64,000 nt of DNA from Blattabacterium sp. (Blattella germanica) str. Bge (GTDB lineage Bacteria > Bacteroidota > Bacteroidia > Flavobacteriales > Blattabacteriaceae): positions 124,001-188,000 of the forward strand of contig NC_013454.1 in assembly GCF_000022605.2 (NCBI RefSeq), read 5' to 3'. The notes beneath the pieces were generated by a model. That model was not told the origin of the DNA, made no database searches, and saw only the letters and a list, made by a program, of their open reading frames with translations. Made by a program: the position numbers and the translations under genes. Of this stretch, positions 17,576 to 27,061 are shown in pieces. Every line of letters starts with the position of its first letter. Position 1 is the stretch's first letter.

Positions 17576-18184
17576 TTATATAACTTTTTCTTTTTGTCTT
17601 TTTAATGCTTTTTTTCTTTTAGATTTTAAAATATGAGAACATTGTAGCAATGGATCTGTATTCATTAAACATATTTTTCCTTTCGAAAGTTCTTTTAAAT
17701 CTTTAAATATTATATCATCTTTTACTACATTTTTATTCCATCTTAAGTAATTTTTTTTCATTGTATTAGCTATTGCATAAAATAATCCTTCTTTTTTTTG
17801 TCTATTTTTACAATGTATTGCTACATGGATCATGTTCCTAACTATTTTTCCATAATACCTAAAATTAGTTAAATATTCAGGATATACTACTCTTTTGTAA
17901 GAGAAAACCTTTATTTTTTCTGGACTTGGTTTAGGAAAAGGAGGATCAATATCTAATTGATAATTAGACATTATAAACAATTGATTCCACAATTTATGTT
18001 GAAAGTAAGGAATTGATTTATTGAACCTAGGATGAGTAGAATCTGTCATTAACTTTATAATCCCCCATGCACAACGATTTCTTTCTTTTCTATTTTTGAT
18101 TTGGATTGCATAGTCTATCATTTTATGAATGTTTCTACCATATTCCGGGATCACCAATTTGAAACGATTAGTGTTATATTCCAT
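17576..18184 (-). CDS. DUF4290 family protein
   Basis: This 202-residue protein matches the Bacteroidetes-specific DUF4290 family. The N-terminal MEYNTNRFKLVIPEYGRNIH and the following KERNRCAWGIIKLM are the recognisable core. It looks helical and soluble, with no signal peptide, and ends in a strongly basic tail (KSKRKKALKRQKEKVI). No function is established for the family. Zero spacing to murA suggests co-translation and perhaps a cell-wall link, which is guilt by association only. Retention in a reduced genome suggests that it matters. Confidence 0.85.
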   Translation of the reverse strand: MEYNTNRFKLVIPEYGRNIHKMIDYAIQIKNRKERNRCAWGIIKLMTDSTHPRFNKSIPYFQHKLWNQLFIMSNYQLDIDPPFPKPSPEKIKVFSYKRVVYPEYLTNFRYYGKIVRNMIHVAIHCKNRQKKEGLFYAIANTMKKNYLRWNKNVVKDDIIFKDLKELSKGKICLMNTDPLLQCSHILKSKRKKALKRQKEKVI

Positions 18185-18222
18185 ATTGCTTTTATATTTA
18201 TTTAAAGATCTAAGAATAAGAT

Positions 18223-19218
18223 TTAGTCTTGCTTATAATATGATGTTTTATTTAAAGTCCAAAGAATTTTTTTTTGGAAAAAATTTTGTCTTACTTCGCA
18301 TGAATGGTTCAAACAAAACATGCAATGATTCTTGGAACAAGCTTCAAGATGAACAGATAATTCTACTTTAGATCCAAATTCGTTTTTAGTTAATTGAGTC
18401 AATTTATTGACTTCTTGATTTGCTTCTTTTATATTAAAGAACCATGGAACGGTTAGATGACAATCTACATGTAAGGCACTTCCGTATTTAATAACTTTTA
18501 AATGATGAAGATCGATCCAATGATCATCCCTCTTTTCATTTAGATAGAAAGATAACTTTTTCAAAAGTTTTTTATCGGATTCATCCATAATTCCAGCTGC
18601 AGCATTTCTTAATAATTTTAATCCCGTATACAAAATTACGGATGAAAAAATAATGGAAATAATAGGATCTATCCATATACATTTTGTAATATTTAATAAA
18701 ATTAGTCCTACAACAATTCCAAAAGTAGAATAAGTATCAATTTGAAGATGTTTCCCACTAGCAACCAATGTCAAAGCTCCATTTTTATGTCCTATTTTAC
18801 ATGCTAAGAATCCTAAAAAATAGTTAATAACACCAGTAAAAGACATTAAAATAATTCCATAATCCAATCTAGATAAAATAACTCCATGCATATGATGTTT
18901 AACACGTATAAAAGTGTTTATAAAAATAGTTATTCCTACAATAAAAATTAAAAGACCCTCTATCGCAGTTGATATAAATTCTATTTTACCATGGCCATAT
19001 GGATGATTTTGATCTTTAGGTAAAGAGGAAATATAAAGACTCCATAATCCAATAAATCCACTAATTATATTGATTAAACTTTCCATGGCATCACTAAATA
19101 TGGAAAGAGAAGAAGTAATATACCAAGTAATCAACTTAATCAAAAAGAAAACAATAGCTACAAAACAAATAATTTTCTGTAAATTAAAATTTAGTTGAAT
19201 TTTTTTTGAATCATCCAT
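18223..19218 (-). CDS. Cation diffusion facilitator (CDF) metal exporter
   Basis: This 331-residue transporter has about six membrane helices in the N-terminal two thirds and a cytoplasmic CDF C-terminal domain. The TM2 metal site region reads SSLSIFSDAMESLIN. The HPYGHGKIE loop after TM3 and HLQIDTYST in TM5 (HxxxD) are typical of Zn/Fe/Co exporters. The C-terminal end contains several Cys and His residues (CSKNHCMFCLNH), suggesting an extra cytosolic metal-binding segment. The substrate metal is unknown. The gene is 38 bases upstream of the DUF4290 gene and 16 bases downstream of uvrD on the same strand. Confidence 0.87.
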   Translation of the reverse strand: MDDSKKIQLNFNLQKIICFVAIVFFLIKLITWYITSSLSIFSDAMESLINIISGFIGLWSLYISSLPKDQNHPYGHGKIEFISTAIEGLLIFIVGITIFINTFIRVKHHMHGVILSRLDYGIILMSFTGVINYFLGFLACKIGHKNGALTLVASGKHLQIDTYSTFGIVVGLILLNITKCIWIDPIISIIFSSVILYTGLKLLRNAAAGIMDESDKKLLKKLSFYLNEKRDDHWIDLHHLKVIKYGSALHVDCHLTVPWFFNIKEANQEVNKLTQLTKNEFGSKVELSVHLEACSKNHCMFCLNHSCEVRQNFFQKKILWTLNKTSYYKQD

Positions 19219-19234
19219 AATCTATGCAATGTCG

Positions 19235-21364
19235 TTATGAATCAATAATAAGCTTATCTAATGCAAATTTGAGTAGTATTTTTTTTTCTCCTGATTTTAT
19301 AAATTTAATTCTCGCTATTTTATTTTCATTTTGTAAGTCTAAAATTATACCTGTTCCAAAATTTTTGTGAAAAACTTTTACTCCTGCTTTGAAATTTTCA
19401 TAATGTTTATTTTTATTATTCACTAGAGAATTTATTTCTTTTTTTTCTGAAAGAGAAGATATAGAATTTTGATTTTCTCTATCAATGAAATTTTTATTCA
19501 GTTCATTAATAAAACGACTAGGAAGAGTCATTTTTCTTTCTCCCCATAAAAATCTAGATCTTGCATAAGTAAGCACAGCTTTTTTTTGGGCTCTTGTTAA
19601 AGCTACATAGAATAAACGACGTTCTTCTTCTATTTTGAACTGATTGTCTAAACTGGATTTGGAAGGAAATAAATTTTCTTCTAATCCTATAATAAAAACA
19701 ATAGAAAATTCTAATCCTTTGGATAAATGAACCGTCATTAATGAAACTTTATTTTCTTCATTTTCATCGTGGTTCATATCTTCATCAATTTCCAAGTAAA
19801 AATATTGTAAAAACCCAGATAAACTAATCTCTCCATTATCTTTTAATTTTTTTTGTTCACTGACGTAACAAAATATATTATTAAGTATATATTGGAAATT
19901 TTCATTTTTATAATTTTTTGGATCTTCTTTTAATAAGAAATTCACAATCTCTTTTGCTATTGCAAAAGCATCTTTTTTTTCTGTATTTTTACGAAATTTC
20001 TCTATTGTAGAAATTAGGTTTTTAAGTTTATTTTTTGTTTTCTGATTTAGGATCAATAAATGTTGATAATTTTCTATATTTTTTATTATTTCGTAAACTG
20101 TTATTCTTATTTTTTTAGATAAGTCTAATATAGATTTGATGGTTTTTTTATTTCCTTTTTTAAGAATACGTAATAAAGATTCTTCATCATTTGAATTAAC
20201 AATGATTCTTAAATAAGCCAATAAATCTCTGATTTCTTTACGTTTTTCAAATGAAATGGATCCATAAATTTTATAAGGTATATTTTTTTCTTTCAGTGCA
20301 TATTCTATAATATTGGATTGCATGTTCGCTCTATAAAGAATAGCGAAGTCTTTATAATGATATTTTGTTTTTTTTATTATTGAAAAAATAGAAGAAGCTA
20401 CATATAGTGCTTCTTCTTTTTCGGAAGAAGCACTATATATTTTAACTTTTTCTCCTTTTTCATTGTTTGTCCATATTTTTTTTAAAATTTGATTTTTGTT
20501 AAAAGAAATGATATTATTAGAAGCTTGAACTATGTGATGCGTAGAACGATAGTTTTGCTCTAGACGAAAAACTTTAGCATTTTTATAATCAATATGAAAA
20601 TTTAAAATATTAGAAATCTTAGCACCACGAAAAGCATAAATACTTTGAGCATCATCTCCTACTACAAAAAGATTTTTATGCTGAAAAGCTAAACTTTTTA
20701 TGATTGTATTTTGAGATAAATTGGTATCTTGATATTCGTCAATTAATATGTATTTAAATTTATTTTGATATTTTCGAAGAACATTTGGAAAATGAGAAAA
20801 TAAATGATTGGTATGTAGCAAAATATCATCGAAATCTAATGCTTCTGCTTGTAAACATCGTTTTATGTAAGATTTGTAAATTTTTATTAAACACTCTGAT
20901 TGTTTGTTATTTTTTTTGTTGATATATAAATTATTTTTGTATTCAGATATTATTCTCCTGATTTCTTTAGTAGATAAAGAAATATCTAAATTAATATCTT
21001 CTAATATTTTTTTGATTACATTTTCTGAATCTCTCTGATCATAGATAGTATAATTTGATTTGTATCCCAATAAATGAGATTCTTTTCTCAAAAGAATAGA
21101 AAATATAGAATGAAAAGTTCCCAATGTTATTTGGTTCAATTTTTTTTGATCTATCATATTAGAGATTCTATGTTTCATTTCTTTAGCTGCTTTCTTAGTA
21201 AAAGTTAGAGCTAAAATATTAGAAGGATTTATTCCTATGTTTTGAATCATATGAACGATACGATATGTAATAACACGAGTTTTTCCAGAACCTGCTCCGG
21301 CAAGAACAAGGATAGGGCCATTGATAGTTTCTATAATTTTCCGTTGAGAACTATTCAAAGACAT
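19235..21364 (-). CDS. uvrD: UvrD/PcrA-type DNA helicase
   Basis: This 709-residue superfamily 1A 3'-5' helicase has all the expected motifs. Walker A is GAGSGKTR (23-30), motif Ib region is TLGTFHSI, Walker B is DEYQDTN, motif III is GDDAQSIYAFRGA, motif IV is LEQNYRS, motif V is TVHLSKGLEF and motif VI is VALTRAQK. These enzymes act in nucleotide excision and mismatch repair and clear replication forks. The PcrA/UvrD/Rep subtype cannot be separated by eye. It is slightly shorter than E. coli UvrD. It lies 12 bases downstream of recG on the same strand. Confidence 0.93.
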   Translation of the reverse strand: MSLNSSQRKIIETINGPILVLAGAGSGKTRVITYRIVHMIQNIGINPSNILALTFTKKAAKEMKHRISNMIDQKKLNQITLGTFHSIFSILLRKESHLLGYKSNYTIYDQRDSENVIKKILEDINLDISLSTKEIRRIISEYKNNLYINKKNNKQSECLIKIYKSYIKRCLQAEALDFDDILLHTNHLFSHFPNVLRKYQNKFKYILIDEYQDTNLSQNTIIKSLAFQHKNLFVVGDDAQSIYAFRGAKISNILNFHIDYKNAKVFRLEQNYRSTHHIVQASNNIISFNKNQILKKIWTNNEKGEKVKIYSASSEKEEALYVASSIFSIIKKTKYHYKDFAILYRANMQSNIIEYALKEKNIPYKIYGSISFEKRKEIRDLLAYLRIIVNSNDEESLLRILKKGNKKTIKSILDLSKKIRITVYEIIKNIENYQHLLILNQKTKNKLKNLISTIEKFRKNTEKKDAFAIAKEIVNFLLKEDPKNYKNENFQYILNNIFCYVSEQKKLKDNGEISLSGFLQYFYLEIDEDMNHDENEENKVSLMTVHLSKGLEFSIVFIIGLEENLFPSKSSLDNQFKIEEERRLFYVALTRAQKKAVLTYARSRFLWGERKMTLPSRFINELNKNFIDRENQNSISSLSEKKEINSLVNNKNKHYENFKAGVKVFHKNFGTGIILDLQNENKIARIKFIKSGEKKILLKFALDKLIIDS

Positions 21365-21376
21365 AAACCAATCTTA

Positions 21377-23437
21377 TTATTTTTTGAATTTTTCATTCAT
21401 TTTATAATTTTTATAAAAAATGTTTTTTGTGTTTTTCAAAAAATCAGGATTTTTTATAAAAAAATTTTTAGCAATTGGAAAAACATCTTTTATCAATTTA
21501 TAATCTTTTATAAGATTTACGATACGTAAGTAATTTTTTCCACTTTGTTGAGTTCCGATTAAATCTCCTCCTCCACGCAATTTTAGATCTTCTTTAGCTA
21601 TTTCTAAACCTTCATTTGTTTCACACATTTTTTTGATTCGAAAAAAACCTTCTATACTTATTTTTTGATCAGTAATGAGAATACAATAACTTTGATGAAT
21701 TCCTCTTCCAACTCTTCCTCTTAATTGATGCAATTGGGATAATCCAAAAAAATCTGCATTTTCTATTAAGATAACAGAGGCATTGGGAACATTGACTCCT
21801 ACTTCTATAACTGTAGTAGCTATAAGAATTTTAGTTTCACCACGTAAAAATCGGCTCATTTGTATATTTTTTTCTTGAAAATTCATTTCTCCATGCAAAA
21901 TTCCAATTTTATTTTCCAAATTTTTAAATTTTTCTTTGATTTCTTGATATCCTTTTGTTAAATTCATATTTTTCTTTTTCAAAGAAGTGTTGATAGTGGG
22001 GTATATAATATATACTTGTCTTCCTTTTGAAATTTGATTTTTTATTATTTCAAAAGCTTTATCTCTGTTTTGATTCCAAAAATGGATAGTTTTAACAGGT
22101 TTTCTTCCTAAAGGTAACTCTTTGATAATGGAAATGTTTAAATCATGATAAATGATCTTCGCTAAAGTCCTAGGAATAGGTGTTGCTGTCATAATCAAAA
22201 TATGAGGAAATTTATCTTCTTTTTTCCAAATTTTTGCTCTTTGTTCCACTCCAAAACGTTGTTCTTCATCTATAATTGCTAATCCTAAATTTTTAAATTG
22301 AACTTTTTCTTGAATTAAAGCATGTGTTCCTATTAAAATGGAAATTTTTCCTGTAAATATTTCATGATAGAGACATTTACGTATAGAATCAGAAGTAGAA
22401 CTTGTTAATAAAGCTATTTTAATTCCAATTTTTGAAAACATTTCTTTTATGGAAGAATAATGTTGTATAGCCAAAACTTCAGTAGGAGCCATTAAACAGG
22501 ATTGAAATCCATTATCTAAAGCAATGAGCATGGATAATATGGCTATTATAGTTTTCCCACATCCTACTTCCCCTTGTAATAATCTATTCATTTGAATAGG
22601 TTTTTTCAAATCATTCCATATTTCCTTCAGTACTTTTTTTTGTCCTTCTGTTAGAGTGAAAGGCAAAAAATATTTATAAAAATTATGAAAATTTTTCCCT
22701 AGTTTTGGAAACGGACGACTGGATGCTGTTTTTCTTTTCGATAAAAAGAATAATTTTAGCAAAAATAACTCTTCAATTTTAAAGAATATCGTGCTTGAAA
22801 TAAGCTGTTTAAAGATTCTGGAAAATGAATTTGAATCAAAGCTTTTTTTCTTGACATTTAATTTTTTTTCAAGAAACTCTTGAAAAAAAAATTCTTCTAT
22901 ATCATTTTTTGATTCTTCTATCAAATTTTTTAATAAGTTAATCATGAAAGAATTGTTAATTCCTTTTTTCTTCAAATTTCTGGGAATAGAATAAACTGGG
23001 TATATAGAATAATTTTTTTCCGAATATTGTATATTCGGATGAATCATCTGAATTTTTTTTTGAAAACATTTAACTTTTCCGGAAACTATAATTGTGATGT
23101 TTTTTTTGACATTTTTTAAAAAATTGGTTTTCTGAAACCATACCAATTCAATAAAACCTGTTTTATCTTCTAAACGGGCAATCCATATTTTTCCTTTTTT
23201 ATAATTGATTTCCTCTATATTCGTTATTTCTCCCAATATTTTCACAAAATTATTATTATTATTCTTTGATAATTCTGATATATTTTTTAATATAGGTAAA
23301 TGAATATATCCTTTCGGATAAAAAAATAATAAATCCTCGTATGTGTGAAGTTTTAATTCCGTATGAAATAAATGAGCTTTTTTTAAACTTAATCCTTTTA
23401 AATGTTCTATAGATTTTTGAAAAATATTGCAGGACAT
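21377..23437 (-). CDS. recG: ATP-dependent DNA helicase RecG
   Basis: This 686-residue superfamily 2 helicase remodels stalled replication forks and branched recombination intermediates. The N-terminal wedge/OB region (VKILGEITNIEE ... KIWIARLEDKTGFIELVWFQ) is followed by the helicase core: GEVGCGKT (289-296), MAPTEVLA, DEEQRFGVEQR (DExx box), TATPIPRT and the late ESDHGLSQLHQLRGRVGRG-like segment (ADFFGLSQLHQLRGRVGRG here). Length and order are normal. With uvrD it keeps a recombination/repair pair in an otherwise streamlined region. Confidence 0.94.
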   Translation of the reverse strand: MSCNIFQKSIEHLKGLSLKKAHLFHTELKLHTYEDLLFFYPKGYIHLPILKNISELSKNNNNNFVKILGEITNIEEINYKKGKIWIARLEDKTGFIELVWFQKTNFLKNVKKNITIIVSGKVKCFQKKIQMIHPNIQYSEKNYSIYPVYSIPRNLKKKGINNSFMINLLKNLIEESKNDIEEFFFQEFLEKKLNVKKKSFDSNSFSRIFKQLISSTIFFKIEELFLLKLFFLSKRKTASSRPFPKLGKNFHNFYKYFLPFTLTEGQKKVLKEIWNDLKKPIQMNRLLQGEVGCGKTIIAILSMLIALDNGFQSCLMAPTEVLAIQHYSSIKEMFSKIGIKIALLTSSTSDSIRKCLYHEIFTGKISILIGTHALIQEKVQFKNLGLAIIDEEQRFGVEQRAKIWKKEDKFPHILIMTATPIPRTLAKIIYHDLNISIIKELPLGRKPVKTIHFWNQNRDKAFEIIKNQISKGRQVYIIYPTINTSLKKKNMNLTKGYQEIKEKFKNLENKIGILHGEMNFQEKNIQMSRFLRGETKILIATTVIEVGVNVPNASVILIENADFFGLSQLHQLRGRVGRGIHQSYCILITDQKISIEGFFRIKKMCETNEGLEIAKEDLKLRGGGDLIGTQQSGKNYLRIVNLIKDYKLIKDVFPIAKNFFIKNPDFLKNTKNIFYKNYKMNEKFKK

Positions 23438-23480
23438 ATTTTAAAATAGATTATGATCCGTTATATTTTTAAAAAATACT

Positions 23481-23488
23481 TAATTTTG
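23481..23488 (+). promoter_or_regulatory. Bacteroidetes-type -7 element for tRNA-Val/rpsU
   Basis: TAATTTTG matches the Bacteroidetes -7 consensus TAnnTTTG exactly and lies 11 bases before the tRNA-Val 5' end, where a start site would be expected. No good TTG is visible at the -33 position, so the call is tentative. Confidence 0.45.
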
Positions 23489-23499
23489 TTGATTTAAAA

Positions 23500-23574
23500 G
23501 GACATTTAGCTCAGTTGGTTTAGAGCGCTACTTTGACAGAGTAGAGGTCGTCGGTTCAAATCCGATAATGTCCA
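23500..23574 (+). tRNA. tRNA-Val (anticodon GAC)
   Basis: A complete 75-nt cloverleaf. Acceptor GGACATT pairs perfectly with AATGTCC. The D arm is TAGCTCAGTTGGTTTAGAGC. The anticodon stem CTACT/AGTAG encloses loop TTGACAG with anticodon GAC. The T arm contains GGTTCAAATCC. CCA is not encoded. rpsU starts 29 bases after the 3' end, so they probably share a transcript. Confidence 0.95.
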
Positions 23575-23603
23575 CAAAAATGAATTATTGTTTCAAGTTA
23601 TTT

Positions 23604-23801
23604 ATGATTTTAATTACTACAGTTAGAGAAGGAGAATCTATTGATAAAGCTTTAAAAAAGTGTAAAAAAAAATTTGATAAAACTCGTGTTCTCAAAGAAT
23701 TTAGAGAAAAACAACAATATATAAAACCTTCTGAAGGAAGAAGAAATGAAATATTAAGAGCAAAGTATAGAGAACGCATGAAACTCAAGAAAGAAGAATA
23801 A
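23604..23801 (+). CDS. rpsU: 30S ribosomal protein S21
   Basis: This 65-residue S21 shows the family pattern REGESIDKALKKCKKKFDKTRVLKEFREKQQYIKPSEGRR with a basic C terminus. The frame is open back into the tRNA, but the ATG at 23604 gives the conserved MILITTVREGES start. In Flavobacteriia, S21 takes part in hiding the anti-Shine-Dalgarno end of 16S rRNA, and rpsU itself often carries a strong SD. Here the 29-base leader (CAAAAATGAATTATTGTTTC...) has no GGAG-like sequence, so that autoregulatory signal is not apparent. Confidence 0.93.
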   Translation: MILITTVREGESIDKALKKCKKKFDKTRVLKEFREKQQYIKPSEGRRNEILRAKYRERMKLKKEE

Positions 23802-23844
23802 GTTTTGTTTTTCTTTCTATATTCTATATTCCAAAAAAAAACTT

Positions 23845-24606
23845 ATGAACAATTACAAATTTCTTTTTGGATTGATTGGGAAAGGGATCAACTATTCTTT
23901 TTCAAGAAAATTTTTTTTAGAAAAATTTAAAAGGGAATCCATTCTTCATACAGATTACAAAATTTTTGATATTCCAAATATAAAGGATGTCTCATTAATA
24001 TTTCAGGATCCTTGTCTGAAAGGATGTAACGTGACAATTCCTTATAAAACGAGTATTATCCCTTTTTTAACTAAAATTGTTCCAGAAGCAGAAACTATAG
24101 GGTCTGTGAATGTAGTAAAAATAGATAAAAATGGTGTAGATAGGATTGGATACAATACAGATATTGTCGGTTTTGAGTTTTCCTTTAAAAAGGATCTCAA
24201 AAGATTACCTTTTGTAAAAAATTTAAAAGCATTAATTTTAGGAACAGGAGGAGTATCCAAAACGATTTCATTTGTCTTAAACAAATTACAGATTCCATAT
24301 CAATATGTTTCTAGAACTAAAAAAAAAGGATTTTTAGTTTATGAAGATATAAACGAAAATTTGCTAAAACAATATAAAATTATTATAAATTGTACTCCTT
24401 TAGGAACATTTCCCAATGTTAATTTATGTCCTTCTTTGCCTTATCAATATATTTCTTCAGAACATTATTTTTATGATTTAGTTTATAATCCAAATAAAAG
24501 TTTATTCTTAAAAGAAGCAGAAAAAAAAGGAGCATTAATTAAAAATGGATTGGAAATGTTGTATCTTCAAGCAGAAGAATCTTGGAAAATATGGAATTCT
24601 GATTAA
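23845..24606 (+). CDS. aroE: Shikimate dehydrogenase
   Basis: This 253-residue NADPH-dependent enzyme reduces 3-dehydroshikimate to shikimate in aromatic amino-acid synthesis. Visible are the N-terminal FGLIGKGINYSFSRKFF (Flavobacteriia form of the SxSPxxH motif), CNVTIPYKTSI with the catalytic Lys, GYNTDIVGF with the catalytic Asp, and the Rossmann ALILGTGGVSKT. A C-terminal GLEMLYLQAEESWKIW is also typical. The stop codon overlaps the ribD start by one base (TAATG), so the two are translationally coupled. Confidence 0.92.
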   Translation: MNNYKFLFGLIGKGINYSFSRKFFLEKFKRESILHTDYKIFDIPNIKDVSLIFQDPCLKGCNVTIPYKTSIIPFLTKIVPEAETIGSVNVVKIDKNGVDRIGYNTDIVGFEFSFKKDLKRLPFVKNLKALILGTGGVSKTISFVLNKLQIPYQYVSRTKKKGFLVYEDINENLLKQYKIIINCTPLGTFPNVNLCPSLPYQYISSEHYFYDLVYNPNKSLFLKEAEKKGALIKNGLEMLYLQAEESWKIWNSD

Positions 24607-25637
24607 TGAAAGATAAAGAAACTTTCATGAGTAGAGCTATTCAGTTGGCTAAAAACGGATTGGGGATGACGTCTCCTAATCCTATGGTTGGTTGTGTTAT
24701 AGAAAGGAATGGATTTATCATATCAGAAGGATGGCATTATAAAAAGGGAATGGATCATGCAGAAGCAATTGCTATCAACAGAATCAAAAATAAATCCTTA
24801 TTTTTGGATTCAACCCTTTATGTTACATTAGAACCATGTGTTCATTTTGGGGAAACCTCTCCTTGTGTTGATTTGATAATCAAAAATCATATCCCAAGAA
24901 TAGTGGTAGGAATACAGGATCCTCATGATAAAGTTAAAGGATTAGGAATACAAAAACTTAAAGAATATGGAATAGAAGTCATAGAAAATGTTTTAAAGAA
25001 TAAATGTCGTTTTTTAAACAAACGTTTTTTTACTTTTCATGAAAAAAATCGTCCTTATATTATTTTAAAATGGGCTCAAAGTCACGATGGATTTATAGGT
25101 TCTGAAAATAAAAAAAACATTTGGATTAGTGGTACATATGCTAGACAATTGAATCATAAATGGAGGGCTGAAGAAGATAGTATTTTAGTAGGAAGAAAGA
25201 CTGTATTAAATGATAACCCAAAATTAAATGTTAGAGAATGGTTTGGATCCAATCCTATTAGAATCTTTATTGATAAAAAATTAAAGATATCTGATTCTCA
25301 TTTTATTTTAGATGGAACACAAAAAACTATTGTTTTTACAGAGAAAAAAAAAGAAAATCAAAAAAATATAGAGTATATTCAAATTTCTTTTGAGGGAAAA
25401 ATAATCAATCATATATTAAATTTTTTATATAAAAAAAACATACTATCTTTGATAGTAGAAGGGGGAAAAAAGACTTTGGAAAGTTTTATAAAAGAAAATG
25501 TATGGGATGAATGTAGGATTTTTGTATGTGATGTTACATTGAAAAAAGGTCTTAAAGCACCTAGAATAGGTGGAGAGGTATTCAAAAAAATGAATATTGG
25601 AAGCGATCTACTTTTTATAAAAAAAATTTTTTATTGA
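24606..25637 (+). CDS. ribD: Bifunctional riboflavin deaminase/reductase RibD
   Basis: This 343-residue enzyme carries out the second and third steps of riboflavin synthesis. The N-terminal deaminase domain has the zinc site His51-Ala-Glu53 (MDHAEA) and Cys78/Cys87 (EPCVHFGETSPC). The C-terminal reductase domain (from about 145) has RPYIILKWAQSHDGFIG, WRAEEDSILVGRKTVLNDNPKLNVR and LIVEGGKKTLESFI. Both halves look functional. It is coupled to aroE by the TAATG overlap, and its 3' end overlaps the convergent acyl-CoA reductase gene by 7 bases. Confidence 0.94.
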   Translation: MKDKETFMSRAIQLAKNGLGMTSPNPMVGCVIERNGFIISEGWHYKKGMDHAEAIAINRIKNKSLFLDSTLYVTLEPCVHFGETSPCVDLIIKNHIPRIVVGIQDPHDKVKGLGIQKLKEYGIEVIENVLKNKCRFLNKRFFTFHEKNRPYIILKWAQSHDGFIGSENKKNIWISGTYARQLNHKWRAEEDSILVGRKTVLNDNPKLNVREWFGSNPIRIFIDKKLKISDSHFILDGTQKTIVFTEKKKENQKNIEYIQISFEGKIINHILNFLYKKNILSLIVEGGKKTLESFIKENVWDECRIFVCDVTLKKGLKAPRIGGEVFKKMNIGSDLLFIKKIFY

Positions 25638-26677
25638 TTCAAAAATTGAATTGTGTCAATGCCGTCAGCATAATCTTCTAGTTCTGGATATTGTGTTTTT
25701 CCAAAAATAATTTCTTCTTTTAAAAAATTTTTTGATACGATACATTGTATATGTTGATTGTTTTTCATAATGATTTTTTTCAATTGATTCAAATCATCAT
25801 AAAATTCATAATAAACTACAGATATTGGACTATAATAGTCTTTTTCTTCTTTGAAAATAAGAAAATGATTTTTTTGAATAGATATTTTATTCATAGTATA
25901 AATTGAAAGACAGTATTTATAATTGTCTATATACTTGTAATTTTTTGTTACATATTCAGATACAAACGATTTATCTAAAATCGAATGAATATTATAATTA
26001 TAAGGCATAAAAATTTTTCCCACATTTCTACAGCCTCTTCCAGAATAAGTAAGTATATCTTTGTTTAAATCAATCAATTCTTTTTCTTTTTCATTTCCTT
26101 GTAATACAGCAATAGAAGTTTTTCTTTTTCTGAGTAGAATAGGATAGTTTCTAAAGTAATACTCAAAATAACGAGCTGTGTTATTGTTTCCACTAGCTAT
26201 AACAGAATCGAATTTTTCATGAAAAATATTTTGTGTAAATTTTATGTTATGTTTCAATATTGGTTTTATATGTATTATGATTTTGCATAAAAAAGGAATT
26301 AATAAATTGTCTTCTTCAGATAATTTAATAATTATGTTATGTCCTGATAATAGGACACATAAAAAATCATGAAATCCCACCATTGGAATATTTCCGGGCA
26401 TAATGACAAGAACTTTTTTTGATTTTCTGTTTTTATTCAAAGAATATTGATGAATCCAAGATTCCAATTTTTCTTCTTTAAGAATCATTCCCCATTGATG
26501 AATGGTTATCAATAAATCTTCTACTCTAAACCAACTATTTTTGAGAGTGATTTTTTGAATAATTTTTCGTAAATCAAAAAATAACATTTTAAAACGTTGA
26601 GAAATATATTTACTATGTGCATAAAATTTCTTAAATTCTCTTAAAAAATGGCCTAATTTATCAAAAGTTTGAATCAT
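25631..26677 (-). CDS. LuxC-like acyl-CoA reductase family protein
   Basis: This 348-residue protein resembles the aldehyde-dehydrogenase-related LuxC family found across Bacteroidetes. Recognisable parts are [65 protein letters not shown], and [19 protein letters not shown], whose Cys sits where the catalytic thiol of the superfamily is expected. LuxC enzymes reduce activated acyl groups to aldehydes. No luciferase or acyl-transferase partner is visible, and the natural substrate in Bacteroidetes is unknown. It is divergent from the ferredoxin gene (27-base gap), a conserved arrangement in the phylum. Confidence 0.75.
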   Translation of the reverse strand: MIQTFDKLGHFLREFKKFYAHSKYISQRFKMLFFDLRKIIQKITLKNSWFRVEDLLITIHQWGMILKEEKLESWIHQYSLNKNRKSKKVLVIMPGNIPMVGFHDFLCVLLSGHNIIIKLSEEDNLLIPFLCKIIIHIKPILKHNIKFTQNIFHEKFDSVIASGNNNTARYFEYYFRNYPILLRKRKTSIAVLQGNEKEKELIDLNKDILTYSGRGCRNVGKIFMPYNYNIHSILDKSFVSEYVTKNYKYIDNYKYCLSIYTMNKISIQKNHFLIFKEEKDYYSPISVVYYEFYDDLNQLKKIIMKNNQHIQCIVSKNFLKEEIIFGKTQYPELEDYADGIDTIQFLNQ

Positions 26678-26704
26678 TTTTTTTTGAATTTTAAATCAAG
26701 TGCA

Positions 26705-27031
26705 ATGTCCATAAAAATTACGGAAGAATGTATAAATTGTGGGGCTTGTGAGCCTGAATGCCCTAATCATGCAATTTATGAAGGAGGAAAAAAATGGAGA
26801 ATGTCAGATGGAACTTCCTTAAGAGAAAAAGGTAGTTTGATAGATCAGGTTCCGAAAGAAAAAAATATATATTTTATTGTTTCAGAAAAATGTACAGAAT
26901 GTGTTGGTTTTTATGATGAACCACAATGTGTTGTGATATGTCCAGTCAATTGTTGTATTCCAGATCCAAATAATATGGAAACCAAAGAAGAACTTGTTGA
27001 AAAAAAACTTTTTTTGCATGGAATCAATTAA
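26705..27031 (+). CDS. 2[4Fe-4S] ferredoxin
   Basis: This 108-residue electron carrier has two cluster sites: C9-x2-C12-x2-C15-x3-C19-P and C63-x2-C66-x8-C75-x3-C79-P. The eight-residue spacing inside the second motif ([13 protein letters not shown]) is the Allochromatium-type insertion. A long insertion between the motifs (residues 28-55) is also seen. An open extension upstream is not family-like, so the ATG at 26705 (MSIKITEEC) is used. The electron donor and acceptor are unknown. The divergent LuxC-like reductase is a candidate partner only by position. Confidence 0.88.
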   Translation: MSIKITEECINCGACEPECPNHAIYEGGKKWRMSDGTSLREKGSLIDQVPKEKNIYFIVSEKCTECVGFYDEPQCVVICPVNCCIPDPNNMETKEELVEKKLFLHGIN

Positions 27032-27061
27032 AACATAATATGTGTAACAAAAATTTTACAA

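Noticed and set aside
26669-26704. Longer ferredoxin start
   Set aside because: The extra 12 residues are hydrophobic and not family-like, and would overlap the start of the divergent reductase gene.
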